This document shows, piece by piece, positions 1 to 5,233 of a stretch of 7,108 nucleotides of DNA. The stretch covers positions 1-7,108 of the forward strand of contig JAQERH010000062.1 of NCBI GenBank assembly GCA_027698105.1. The letters are read 5' to 3'. A program made the position numbers and the translations under genes. The notes below the pieces were generated by a model. That model was not told the origin of the DNA and did not search any database. It saw nothing but the letters and a program-made list of their open reading frames with translations. The stretch is from Lachnospiraceae bacterium AM93-12TA. GTDB taxonomy: Bacteria; Bacillota; Clostridia; Lachnospirales; Lachnospiraceae. The first letter of the stretch is position 1, and every line of letters starts with the position of its first letter.

Positions 1-69
1 GATGGAGACTTGGACTACATATACAGTCTGTTCCAAAAAATCCCGATTTTGAACCGACTGCTGAAGTAA
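1..69 (+). CDS. C-terminal end of an upstream protein (partial)
   Basis: Frame 1 is open from the first base to a TAA at 67-69 and encodes 22 residues ending in IPILNRLLK. The gene begins outside the window, so its function cannot be judged. It lies 42 nt before the next start, in the same direction and with no terminator between, so the two could share a transcript. A stretch this short could be open by chance; the spacing and the ribosome binding site that follows make a real gene end plausible. Confidence 0.5.
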   Translation, partial: DGDLDYIYSLFQKIPILNRLLK

Positions 70-111
70 GCATTCCAATAAGTAAGAGAAAAAAGAAAAG
101 GAGAGATAAGC

Positions 112-537
112 ATGTTGAGCTATATGACATATCATTGGGACAATTTAAGTGACATTGAGATGATGGAAATAACAGAAGAGATCAAGAGGAAAAAAATAAA
201 AGGCGTTTTTTCTAGTAAAGAGCAGGGAGAGCAAGTGAACGCTCTTCTTTTTAGAGCAAGGCGTGATAATATTAGCAATATAGACATTATTTGCTATTTA
301 CTTGACTGCTGTGACGAGCTGAGCAAGCTGAAATTTACGAGTATGCGTGAATATCAGGAAAAGATACGGAGTGGGGAGATTAAGCCTGCAATGAAGGATA
401 TAGACATGGATCTGTTAAAAACCTTTAAATATAAATATGGATGGAGCAATAAGCGTCTGGCGGAGTACTTTGGTGTGACGGATCGGACAATCAGGAATCG
501 TTTAAATCAGCTGAAAGGGGCAGGAGGCAAGAAATAA
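112..537 (+). CDS. Putative helix-turn-helix DNA-binding protein
   Basis: This is a 141-residue cytosolic protein of unrecognised family. Residues 1-95 are charged and mostly helical, with a cysteine cluster (CYLLDCC, 61-67). Residues about 101-134 look like a helix-turn-helix: the segment WSNKRLAEYFGVTDRTIRNR has the usual pattern of a first helix (RLAEYF), a turn at GV, and a recognition helix (TDRTIRNRLNQL). The tail GAGGKK is basic. The ATG at 112 is chosen because AAGGAG at 98-103 lies 8 nt upstream; the in-frame ATG at 124 is too far away. The gene ends in a double stop, TAATAA. It sits directly before the 132-bp repeat array, so it might bind those repeats as a regulator, replication initiator or partition adaptor; that is inference from position alone. 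Confidence 0.85.
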   Translation: MLSYMTYHWDNLSDIEMMEITEEIKRKKIKGVFSSKEQGEQVNALLFRARRDNISNIDIICYLLDCCDELSKLKFTSMREYQEKIRSGEIKPAMKDIDMDLLKTFKYKYGWSNKRLAEYFGVTDRTIRNRLNQLKGAGGKK

Positions 538-612
538 TAAGTACAGCATAGAAAATAAGCAATATGGCTTCTGTTAGCAGATGTTAATCTTCCGATTGGA
601 TTTTTTGTCTGG

Positions 613-1008
613 TCTGGTTTACCTAGTATAGCGTATCTGCTCAGTATAGCATATAGATATGTTATCATAAGCATATAGAAAAATGTATTTTTCCGAGGTA
701 GCATAAGTATGTGAGCTAATCTTCGGACTGAATTATTTGACAGTTCTGGTTTACCTAGTATAGCGTATCTGCTCAGTATAGCATATAGATATGTTATCAT
801 AAGCATATAGAAAAATGTATTTTTCCGAGGTAGCATTCGTATGTGAGTGAATCTTTGGACTGAATTATTTGACAGTTCTGGTTTACCTAGTATAGCATAT
901 CTGCTCAGTATAGCATATAGATATGTTATCATAAGCATATGGAAAAATGTATTTTTCTGAGGTAGCATAAGTATGTGAGCTAATCTTCGGACTGAATTTG
1001 CTGGCTGG
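613..1008. repeat. Three tandem 132-bp direct repeats
   Basis: Copies run 613-744, 745-876 and 877-1008, with a period of exactly 132 bp. By eye, copies 1 and 2 differ at about five positions. Copy 3 differs at a few internal positions and diverges over its last ~14 bases. Each copy starts with TCTGGTTTACCTAGTATAGC, has several TATAGCATAT-like submotifs, and contains the perfect inverted repeat GAAAAATGTATTTTTC (678-693, 810-825, 942-957). Because 132 is divisible by three, the minus strand stays open across the array as 44-residue repeats, but no ribosome binding site precedes the possible start near 1109 and the frame runs into the end of the gene at 112-537. I read the array as non-coding. 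Candidate roles are replication iterons, a partition centromere or an operator array. Confidence 0.9.
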
Positions 1009-1256
1009 TTTGGTTTATCTGATATAGCATATCGGAGTAGTATGGCATAAGAACTAAGGGTATAGCTTCTGAGAGCTGGTAGTAAGCGTTCCTGTGGGTT
1101 CAGTGGCATTCTGGGTTGATATAGTATGGCATAATCGTTCAGGATAGCATAAGGCTGTAACGGGTATGGCTTCTGAGAGCTGGTAGTAAGCGTTCCTGTG
1201 GATTCGGCAGCTTTTTCTGTTTATCTGGTATAACATATCGGAGTATGAGAGCTGAG
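1009..1256. repeat. Degenerate continuation of the repeat array
   Basis: A fourth, diverged unit begins exactly in phase at 1009 (TTTGGTTTATCTGATATAGC against TCTGGTTTACCTAGTATAGC). It soon loses the 132-bp pattern. The short motif TATAGCATA or TATGGCATAA keeps recurring (1023, 1041, 1126, 1144), and a further TTTATCTGGTATAACATATC block lies near 1219-1238, resembling the start of the unit. The stretch 541-612 before the array also resembles unit tails (TATGGCTTCTG near 563; TTAATCTTC near 584). The array therefore looks old at its edges and recently homogenised in the middle. Confidence 0.6.
1058..1201. repeat. 40-bp direct repeat, two copies 104 bp apart
   Basis: Positions 1058-1097 and 1162-1201 match over about 40 bases with only one or two differences. 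Both contain CTTCTGAGAGCTGGTAGTAA followed by GCGTTCCTGTGG. They lie in the degenerate tail of the 132-bp array. A short minus-strand ORF over this stretch is a by-product of the repeat and has no ribosome binding site. Confidence 0.8.
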
Positions 1257-1976
1257 TGAGATATTTGGTTTATCTTCGGGCAGGTGCTTATAGCTTCTAC
1301 TTCCTCCCCACTGACATTTCAGAAGAGATTCCTTTGGCTTACCGCTACGCTCTGGCTTGCTCCCTGCTACTTTAGACTCCCTTAAAATCTGGGAGCAGTA
1401 GGAAAAAAAATTCCTACCATTCTCAAAGCTTTTAAGTGACTAATAGGTGCTAGAAAAATCTGAGATATATCTCCTCTCTGCTTGAGCTATGAGATCTTTT
1501 TCTTGTAGATTGGGCATTGAGACTTGATACTATGTGAACTGCTGTGATGCTTTAAGTTTAATGGCAGTAGAGCATTCCTGTTTCAGGCTGACATTCCATA
1601 GACGAGTTGATTACCAAATTACCAGATTTATAGCTGTGTCAAATCCTGTTAAGCATGAGGCTGGTATGGGATAACATTCCTCAGTGTGGATTTATACATA
1701 TCAACTCCCTGTATAGCAAGTCTAAAAATGGTTGACATAAGAAAATGTAATAGCTTGGAAAGCAAAATAGTTCCAACATGAATACAAACATATTAGCAAT
1801 ATTTGATTTATGCTGGCTGTCCTGCATTGAGTTCTGGCATAGTCCATAAATGGATAGCGTGAAATCCGGCAGATTGTCTACTGTCAAAATGATGTGTTAG
1901 CGTTACAATAGGAGCATACAAAAGAAATGGAGCGTGATAAGAAAATATGATTGCATAAGAAAATGAACTAATCTAA
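1257..1976. other. Gene-free stretch with small hairpins
   Basis: No ORF with a ribosome binding site is visible on either strand. Small structures are present. CTCCC (1377-1381) pairs with GGGAG (1391-1395). GTAGGAA (1398-1404) pairs with TTCCTAC (1411-1417) around six A. A perfect 12-bp palindrome GAGATATATCTC lies at 1462-1473. A TTGACA at 1732-1737 has no -10 box at proper spacing. Near 1904 the words GTTACAATAGGAG resemble the ribosome binding site region of the gene at 4093 but no start follows, so this may be the trace of a lost gene. The stretch could also hold an unrecognised non-coding RNA. Confidence 0.45.
1611..1626. repeat. Tandem TTACCAAA-type motif, diverged copy
   Basis: TTACCAAA is followed at once by TTACCAGA. 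The same tandem occurs perfectly at 3895-3910, where it abuts a good promoter. Here the bases at promoter-like spacing (TTTATA, 17 bp, TAAGCA) are poor, so this looks like a decayed copy of the same control region. Confidence 0.5.
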
Positions 1977-2005
1977 TTGAATAAAAAGGCTGTCTGTGTT
2001 AGAAT
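1977..2005 (+). promoter_or_regulatory. Sigma-A-type promoter for the leader and gene at 2269
   Basis: TTGAAT (1977-1982), a 17-bp spacer and TAGAAT (2000-2005) match the housekeeping consensus at 4/6 and 5/6 positions. Transcription would start near 2012, giving a leader of about 255 nt. The promoter at 3913 has the same -35 box (TTGAATAA), the same spacing and a similar TGTTA(G/A)AAT end. Confidence 0.6.
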
Positions 2006-2011
2006 AAGCTT

Positions 2012-2268
2012 GAAAACTAAAAAAGCATAGCACCTAGAAGAGTGCTGGAACACTCTCCCAGGTGTGAAAAGTGTTTTGCAGAACACCTTTCGCAATGGTT
2101 GCTACCACTACTATGCCATTACATTATAATCTAAGTTTAGGCTTTAGACAAGATGGAAAATGGCTAGGAGTTTATTTGTTGTACTCAAAAAAGACAGCAA
2201 GGCGTGAAGTGTTCGGCTTACACCTTGCTTTTTTAGTTTTCCTATCAAACATAGGAGGACAGCCTAAC
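2012..2268 (+). promoter_or_regulatory. Structured attenuator-like 5' leader
   Basis: The leader runs from the predicted start near 2012 to the ATG at 2269. GCACCT (2030-2035) pairs with AGGTGT (2060-2065), enclosing a second hairpin AGAGTG (2039-2044)/CACTCT (2051-2056). The same AGGTGT can instead pair with ACACCT (2083-2088), whose bases also pair with GTGTT (2071-2075). These folds exclude one another. GAACACT (2048-2054) and GAACAC (2081-2086) are both complementary to the loop side of the terminator-like hairpin (AGTGTTC, 2208-2214), so upstream folding could change terminator formation. This is the layout of a riboswitch or attenuator, but no known class was recognised; no T-box consensus was seen. 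A TATAAT at 2125-2130 lacks a good -35 and might be a secondary promoter. The main reading frame is also open back to a GTG at 2071, so an N-terminally extended protein is not excluded. Confidence 0.45.
2196..2234 (+). terminator. Intrinsic terminator inside the leader
   Basis: AGCAAGG (2196-2202) pairs with CCTTGCT (2223-2229). The stem extends through one mismatch by about four further pairs and is followed by a run of six T (2229-2234). It lies 18 nt before the AGGAGG of the gene at 2269 and downstream of its promoter, so it would cut transcription before the gene unless antitermination occurs. It could alternatively end an older transcription unit. Confidence 0.65.
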
Positions 2269-2796
2269 ATGATTCAAGTATCTTTGATTTCAATAAACAT
2301 TGATGAGGCAAGTATGGCAGATGTAGTAGTGAAAGCAGCTGGTTCTAAAATCAAACAGGTGTTGATTCCAGCAGTAAAAGAGCAATGTAGAGCATTAGAA
2401 GAATTATTGGCAAAGAAATATTCGCATACCCAAAGTAACTATTGTAAGCTGGCATTGAACGCATTACATAATTGTATGCCTGAAGGGCAGCAAGTGATTC
2501 CTGATATGGCAGAGCCTGTGAATGTAATCTGCATTGACTTTGAGGAAGCATTGTCCAGTGAAGAATCAAGTTTATTCTGGGATACAGAACAGTTTACAGA
2601 GTTACTTCAAGACTTTGACAGTGACTTTACATTCCAATCAATGGAGACATACCCAGATAAAACAGGTGTCCGTATTGACTTATACGATACTACGGTAGAG
2701 ACGGCATTGATTCTGGCGTATTCCTTGGATGAATATTTCCAGCGTTGCGGAATTAGTAATCATATCAAAAAGGTCAGCTTTGACTATGTAGAGTAG
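2269..2796 (+). CDS. Hypothetical cytosolic protein
   Basis: This is a 175-residue protein of unrecognised family. It has no signal peptide or membrane segment. Residues 16-50 are probably helical (ADVVVKAAGSKIKQVLIPAV, then a charged helix ending LAKK). The C-terminal half is acidic (FEEALSSEESSLFWD; QDFDSDF). Hydrophobic strands occur at 84-90 (VNVICID) and 133-139 (GVRIDLY), and a helix at 143-158 includes ETALILAYSLDEYF. Three cysteines lie in the first half (40, 59, 69). The ATG at 2269 is preferred because AGGAGG at 2253-2258 precedes it by 10 nt. An in-frame extension to a GTG at 2071 would have to read through the terminator hairpin and has only a weak ribosome binding site. It lies 82 nt before the next gene with no terminator between, so both may share the leader-controlled transcript. 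Confidence 0.85.
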   Translation: MIQVSLISINIDEASMADVVVKAAGSKIKQVLIPAVKEQCRALEELLAKKYSHTQSNYCKLALNALHNCMPEGQQVIPDMAEPVNVICIDFEEALSSEESSLFWDTEQFTELLQDFDSDFTFQSMETYPDKTGVRIDLYDTTVETALILAYSLDEYFQRCGISNHIKKVSFDYVE

Positions 2797-2878
2797 TATT
2801 TAGCAATATAAAATAAGTACTGACAGTAAGATTATCTAGTAAACATTAAAATCTAAAGAGTACGGAGGTAAAAGTGTG

Positions 2879-3754
2879 ATGAAGCGTAAAGGATTAGCAA
2901 TAGCTGGTTTAGTGGCTGGTTTATCAGCATTAACTTCCATGACAGCATTTGCAGGCGAATGGAAGCAGGACTCCAATGGCTGGTGGTGGCAGAATGATGA
3001 TGGCTCTTATCCAGTATCTACATGGCAGTGGCTTGACGGAAACAAGGACGGTTTATCAGAGAGTTATTATTTTAATGAGGCTGGCTATCTTGTAACGAAT
3101 ACTACCATAGATGGTTATACAGTAAATGCAGATGGAGCATGGACAATAAATGGAACTGTCCAGAACCAAAAACTACTTAAAGAAAATCCTATCGACTTAA
3201 ATCGTTGGATTGGAACATATAAAATGGATGAAAGTAACTGGATAGAAGTTTACTATGCGGATGAAAATGGTATTATCATTGAGCATATGTTTACTACGTC
3301 TGCACAATCTACAACATGGGGAAACCCATTTAGCTCTTTTAATCTTATAACGGGAGATAATCATTTGATAGCATTTGAAAATGAAGAGAAAACTCGTGCT
3401 TCAAGAACCTTTACATCAAGAGAAGAAGTAGTAGATGTAATTGGTGTAGATACAGGGGCATTAAAAGAGACTTATGAACTTATGGAAGATGGTAGCATAC
3501 AAATTACATTTTCTTCTGAAGATACTACTTTAACAGAGCAGTGTAGTGGCAGGTATACAAAAACAAGTACAATTGTTAAAACGGTTGCCGACAGACAAGC
3601 GAATACTGTTATAGAAGGGGAACTGCTTGGTTCAAATGTAGACTTGGGAGATGTAGAAGTTGATATGGATGCAATTCAAAAATCAATCGACGAGTGGACG
3701 TATGCAGAGGCTAAAGAAAGAATGAAAGTTGCTCTAGAATATTACGGTCAATAG
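2879..3754 (+). CDS. Secreted cell-wall-binding-repeat protein
   Basis: This 291-residue protein has a clear signal peptide: basic MKRK, a hydrophobic core (GLAIAGLVAGLSALTS), and a likely cut after AFA at residue 25. Residues 26-92 are wall-binding repeats of the choline/glucan-binding type (WKQDSNGWWWQNDDGSYPVS, then YYFNEAGYLVTNTTIDGYTV and a final DGAW). Residues about 108-228 are rich in strands and hydroxyl residues (IGTYKMDESNWIEVYYADEN ... CSGRYTK), perhaps a small beta-barrel; I cannot name it. The end (240-291) is an acidic helix. The repeats imply non-covalent attachment to wall polymers; no LPXTG or membrane anchor is seen. GGAGG at 2864-2868 precedes the start. A GTG at 2876, directly before the ATG, would add one residue, and spacing allows either. 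A strong terminator follows at 3824. Confidence 0.92.
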   Translation: MKRKGLAIAGLVAGLSALTSMTAFAGEWKQDSNGWWWQNDDGSYPVSTWQWLDGNKDGLSESYYFNEAGYLVTNTTIDGYTVNADGAWTINGTVQNQKLLKENPIDLNRWIGTYKMDESNWIEVYYADENGIIIEHMFTTSAQSTTWGNPFSSFNLITGDNHLIAFENEEKTRASRTFTSREEVVDVIGVDTGALKETYELMEDGSIQITFSSEDTTLTEQCSGRYTKTSTIVKTVADRQANTVIEGELLGSNVDLGDVEVDMDAIQKSIDEWTYAEAKERMKVALEYYGQ

Positions 3755-3823
3755 TTTTAAAAGAATACAGCTGAAAAAGTAGTAAATAGACTTGTGAAAG
3801 AAGCAACATAACAGGATAGACAG

Positions 3824-3869
3824 CATAGAGGGTATTAGTTTACAGGACTGATGCCCTCTGTGTATATTT
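3824..3869 (+). terminator. Intrinsic terminator after the gene at 2879
   Basis: CATAGAGGGTATTAGT (3824-3839) pairs along all 16 bases, three of them G-U, with ACTGATGCCCTCTGTG (3847-3862), leaving the loop TTACAGG. The T run after it is short and interrupted (TATATTT). The loop region GTTTACAGGAC nearly repeats that of the terminator at 6041 (GTTTACAAGAC). Confidence 0.75.
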
Positions 3870-3894
3870 CAAGTTAGCGTTATCAAGTCAGCAG

Positions 3895-3910
3895 TTACCA
3901 AATTACCAAA
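3895..3910. repeat. Perfect tandem TTACCAAA beside a promoter
   Basis: Two perfect 8-bp copies, TTACCAAATTACCAAA, end 2 bp before the -35 box at 3913. The position suits an activator or repressor site. A diverged copy is at 1611-1626. The surrounding 3755-4092 interval has no gene and holds only control sequences. Confidence 0.6.
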
Positions 3911-3912
3911 CA

Positions 3913-3941
3913 TTGAATAATTAACGGTGTACTGTTAAAAT
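3913..3941 (+). promoter_or_regulatory. Promoter, long-leader transcript of the gene at 4093
   Basis: TTGAAT (3913-3918), a 17-bp spacer and TAAAAT (3936-3941) match consensus at 4/6 and 5/6. Transcription would start near 3948, giving a leader of about 145 nt that includes the tandem anti-Shine-Dalgarno sequence at 3971. It resembles the promoter at 1977. Confidence 0.6.
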
Positions 3942-3970
3942 GAGGTAAGCAGGGTTCCGGATTGGTTCAA

Positions 3971-3988
3971 CTCCTCCTACTCCTCCTG
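3971..3988 (+). promoter_or_regulatory. Tandem anti-Shine-Dalgarno sequence in leader
   Basis: CTCCTCCTACTCCTCCTG is two 9-bp copies, each containing CCTCCT (3973-3978, 3982-3987), the exact complement of the AGGAGG at 4081-4086. The first copy extends to 7 bp of pairing (CCTCCTA with TAGGAGG). Such pairing would hide the ribosome binding site of the gene at 4093 in any transcript that starts at the 3913 promoter. The pairing is visible in sequence; its use is inference. Confidence 0.4.
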
Positions 3989-4020
3989 CTTCTTTATGAT
4001 AGTTACTACTTAGAATCGAG

Positions 4021-4052
4021 CTTGTTTATAGGTGGTAGTAAATTTATTTTTT
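4021..4052 (+). promoter_or_regulatory. Conserved upstream module, possible second promoter
   Basis: The word TGTTTATAGGTGGTAGTAAA followed by a T-rich run reappears before the zinc-finger gene (TGTTTATATGTAGTGATAAA, from 6120). It contains an extended -10-like TGT-TTATAG but no good -35. A transcript starting here would lack the anti-Shine-Dalgarno sequence at 3971. Confidence 0.35.
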
Positions 4053-4092
4053 AAGTGTATTGATACAGTGAGATTACAATAGGAGGCAAGCA

Positions 4093-4731
4093 ATGAAAAT
4101 CAGACTGAACAGACTTATCATAACAACAGGAGCATTATTGTGTTTAACAGTAACTCCTATTTCTCAGACCAATCCTCTGGGTTCTATGGAGGTTCAAGCA
4201 GCAGAACTTCCCTACTCTATTTATTGGGAGACGCAGGCAGATGGAAGTTGGAAGTATCGTCTTAATACAGGAGGATATGCTTCTGGATGGATTCAAGATG
4301 AAGTAGATAAAAACTGGTATTACATGGATGAATCCGCTACAATGCAGTCTGGAGTTTATAAGTCTTATGGTAAGTATTATCTTTTATCAGAGATACACGA
4401 TGGGCATTATGGTCATATGGTTAAAAATGGAGAGGTTTATCAAGGCATAACCATATCAGCCAGCACCAATGCAGATGATGAAGGAGCCTTAACCGATTCT
4501 ACATTATCAGCATTAAGAGATGCTGGAGTCAATGTAGACAATGTTCCTGACATATCCGGTAGCCAGCATGTAAAAGATGGTGAGATAACATCACCCACAC
4601 CAGCTCCTCAACCAAACTTTACAGATAGAGAGAAGCATAAGCAAGATTTATTAGACAAGTATTTTGGTGGTAGCGAGTCTGGTCCTTTAGATAAAGGCGG
4701 AACAGGAGATAAGATTCATCTTTATAACTAA
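4093..4731 (+). CDS. Secreted wall-repeat protein, paralogue of 5234
   Basis: This 212-residue protein has a signal peptide (basic MKIRLNRL, hydrophobic IITTGALLCLTVTPIS, likely cut after VQA at residue 36). Cys17 is not in a proper lipobox because Leu precedes it, so a lipoprotein is unlikely. Residues 44-115 are wall-binding repeats (WETQADGSWKYRLNTGGYAS; GWIQDEVDKNWYYMDESATM; KSYGKYYLL). Residues 118-155 form a short module shared with the protein at 5234 (DDEGALTDSTLSALRDAGVN here; HDGTFGAITSGLSSLQSTGV there). A proline-rich linker (SPTPAPQPN) leads to a charged helix (REKHKQDLLDKYFGG) and a glycine-rich tail. AGGAGG at 4081-4086, 6 nt upstream, fixes the start. It probably attaches non-covalently to the wall; no enzyme motif is seen. 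Confidence 0.92.
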   Translation: MKIRLNRLIITTGALLCLTVTPISQTNPLGSMEVQAAELPYSIYWETQADGSWKYRLNTGGYASGWIQDEVDKNWYYMDESATMQSGVYKSYGKYYLLSEIHDGHYGHMVKNGEVYQGITISASTNADDEGALTDSTLSALRDAGVNVDNVPDISGSQHVKDGEITSPTPAPQPNFTDREKHKQDLLDKYFGGSESGPLDKGGTGDKIHLYN

Positions 4732-4757
4732 GCTTTTCACTTAATCATTTAGATACA

Positions 4758-4802
4758 GTAACTTAGCAATGAGAACTTCAAACAATCTCATTGCTGGGTT
4801 GC
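4758..4802 (+). terminator. Hairpin after the gene at 4093
   Basis: AGCAATGAGA (4765-4774) pairs perfectly with TCTCATTGCT (4786-4795). The stem extends outward to 4758 and 4802 with three G-U pairs, giving about 17 bp. No proper T run follows, so it may be a weak terminator or an mRNA 3'-end stabiliser. Its downstream edge overlaps the -35 region of the next promoter. Confidence 0.5.
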
Positions 4803-4829
4803 ATAGATTTATTAAGCTAGCTCTATAAT
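4799..4829 (+). promoter_or_regulatory. Promoter for the 4858-6004 operon
   Basis: A perfect TATAAT (4824-4829) follows TTGCAT (4799-4804) at a long 19-bp spacing; the -35 box matches only 3/6. The spacer holds the palindrome AGCTAGCT, which may be an operator. The leader would be about 20 nt. Confidence 0.45.
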
Positions 4830-4857
4830 TTATGGTCAAAAGAAAGGAAATAAACAT

Positions 4858-5064
4858 ATGAACAAAATTTCAAAAATCACAATAGCATTAAACATTTTAT
4901 TTGGATTAGCTTTTATTTCAACTGTGCTGTATGCAAAGAGCATTAGTTTATTCTTCACAACTGGTGCTGGTTTACTTGTATCATCAACTATGTTTGTGTG
5001 CTGTGTGACATATGATTACATCAAGAACTACAGAAGAAGCAATCCTAAGATAGCAGAGCAATAA
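4858..5064 (+). CDS. Small two-helix membrane protein
   Basis: This 68-residue protein has two hydrophobic segments, about 8-25 (TIALNILFGLAFISTVLY) and 30-51 (SLFFTTGAGLLVSSTMFVCC), joined by a very short turn. It should form a membrane hairpin. The basic tail (YIKNYRRSNPK) suggests the C-terminus stays in the cytosol. AAAGGA at 4843-4848 lies 9 nt before the ATG. It appears to be the first gene of an operon with the ORF at 5114 and the secreted protein at 5234, since no terminator lies between them. Possible roles are a small membrane partner for the secreted protein, a toxin-like peptide or a holin-like protein; the sequence does not decide. Confidence 0.8.
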   Translation: MNKISKITIALNILFGLAFISTVLYAKSISLFFTTGAGLLVSSTMFVCCVTYDYIKNYRRSNPKIAEQ

Positions 5065-5113
5065 AAACATAGGCTACATACTAACTATATCAAGCATAAG
5101 GAGGTTTACATGC

Positions 5114-5218
5114 ATGACTAATAAAAGTAAAGCTTCAGTAAAGAAAACTTCTGGCAGTAAAAGAATGGAGTTAATCGACAAATCTCTGATGGTGTCAGAT
5201 AACATAGCATTTATATGA
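5114..5218 (+). CDS. 34-residue small ORF
   Basis: AAGGAGG at 5098-5104 is among the strongest ribosome binding sites in the window and sits 9 nt before this ATG. An ATG at 5110 gives only MHD and stops. The peptide has a basic, Ser/Lys-rich N-terminal half (TNKSKASVKKTSGSKR) and a mixed C-terminal half (MELIDKSLMVSDNIAFI), with no signal peptide or membrane segment. The stop at 5216-5218 touches the GGAG (5221-5224) of the next gene, which starts 15 nt further on, so translation is probably coupled. It is supported by its ribosome binding site and position only; it could be a leader peptide tuning the gene at 5234. Confidence 0.55.
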   Translation: MTNKSKASVKKTSGSKRMELIDKSLMVSDNIAFI

Positions 5219-5233
5219 GTGGAGACAACTATT

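Noticed and set aside
586..606. Possible terminator after the gene at 112 (AATCT/GGATT followed by T)
   Set aside because: The stem is only 5 bp with a G-U pair, and the same words recur without a T run in the tandem repeats.
507..1109. Minus-strand 200-codon ORF made of 44-residue repeats (YLYAILSRYAILGKPE)
   Set aside because: It exists because the 132-bp DNA repeat is a multiple of three. It has no ribosome binding site before the start near 1109 and overlaps the end of the helix-turn-helix gene.
1054..1236. Minus-strand 60-codon ORF over the 40-bp repeat
   Set aside because: No ribosome binding site, internally repetitive, and a shadow of the repeated DNA.
538..1256. CRISPR array
   Set aside because: Repeats are 132 bp and adjoin without variable spacers; no short repeat-spacer pattern or cas gene is seen.
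1684..1692. DnaA-box-like TGTGGATTT (also TGTGGATTC near 1197)
   Set aside because: Each matches only 7 of 9 positions and they are isolated, so they do not support an origin.
1732..1760. Perfect TTGACA as a promoter
   Set aside because: No acceptable -10 box at 16-19 bp and no gene follows.
3961..3975. tRNA T-loop-like GGTTCAACTCC
   Set aside because: The neighbouring bases do not form a T stem, and no acceptor, D or anticodon arms could be drawn.
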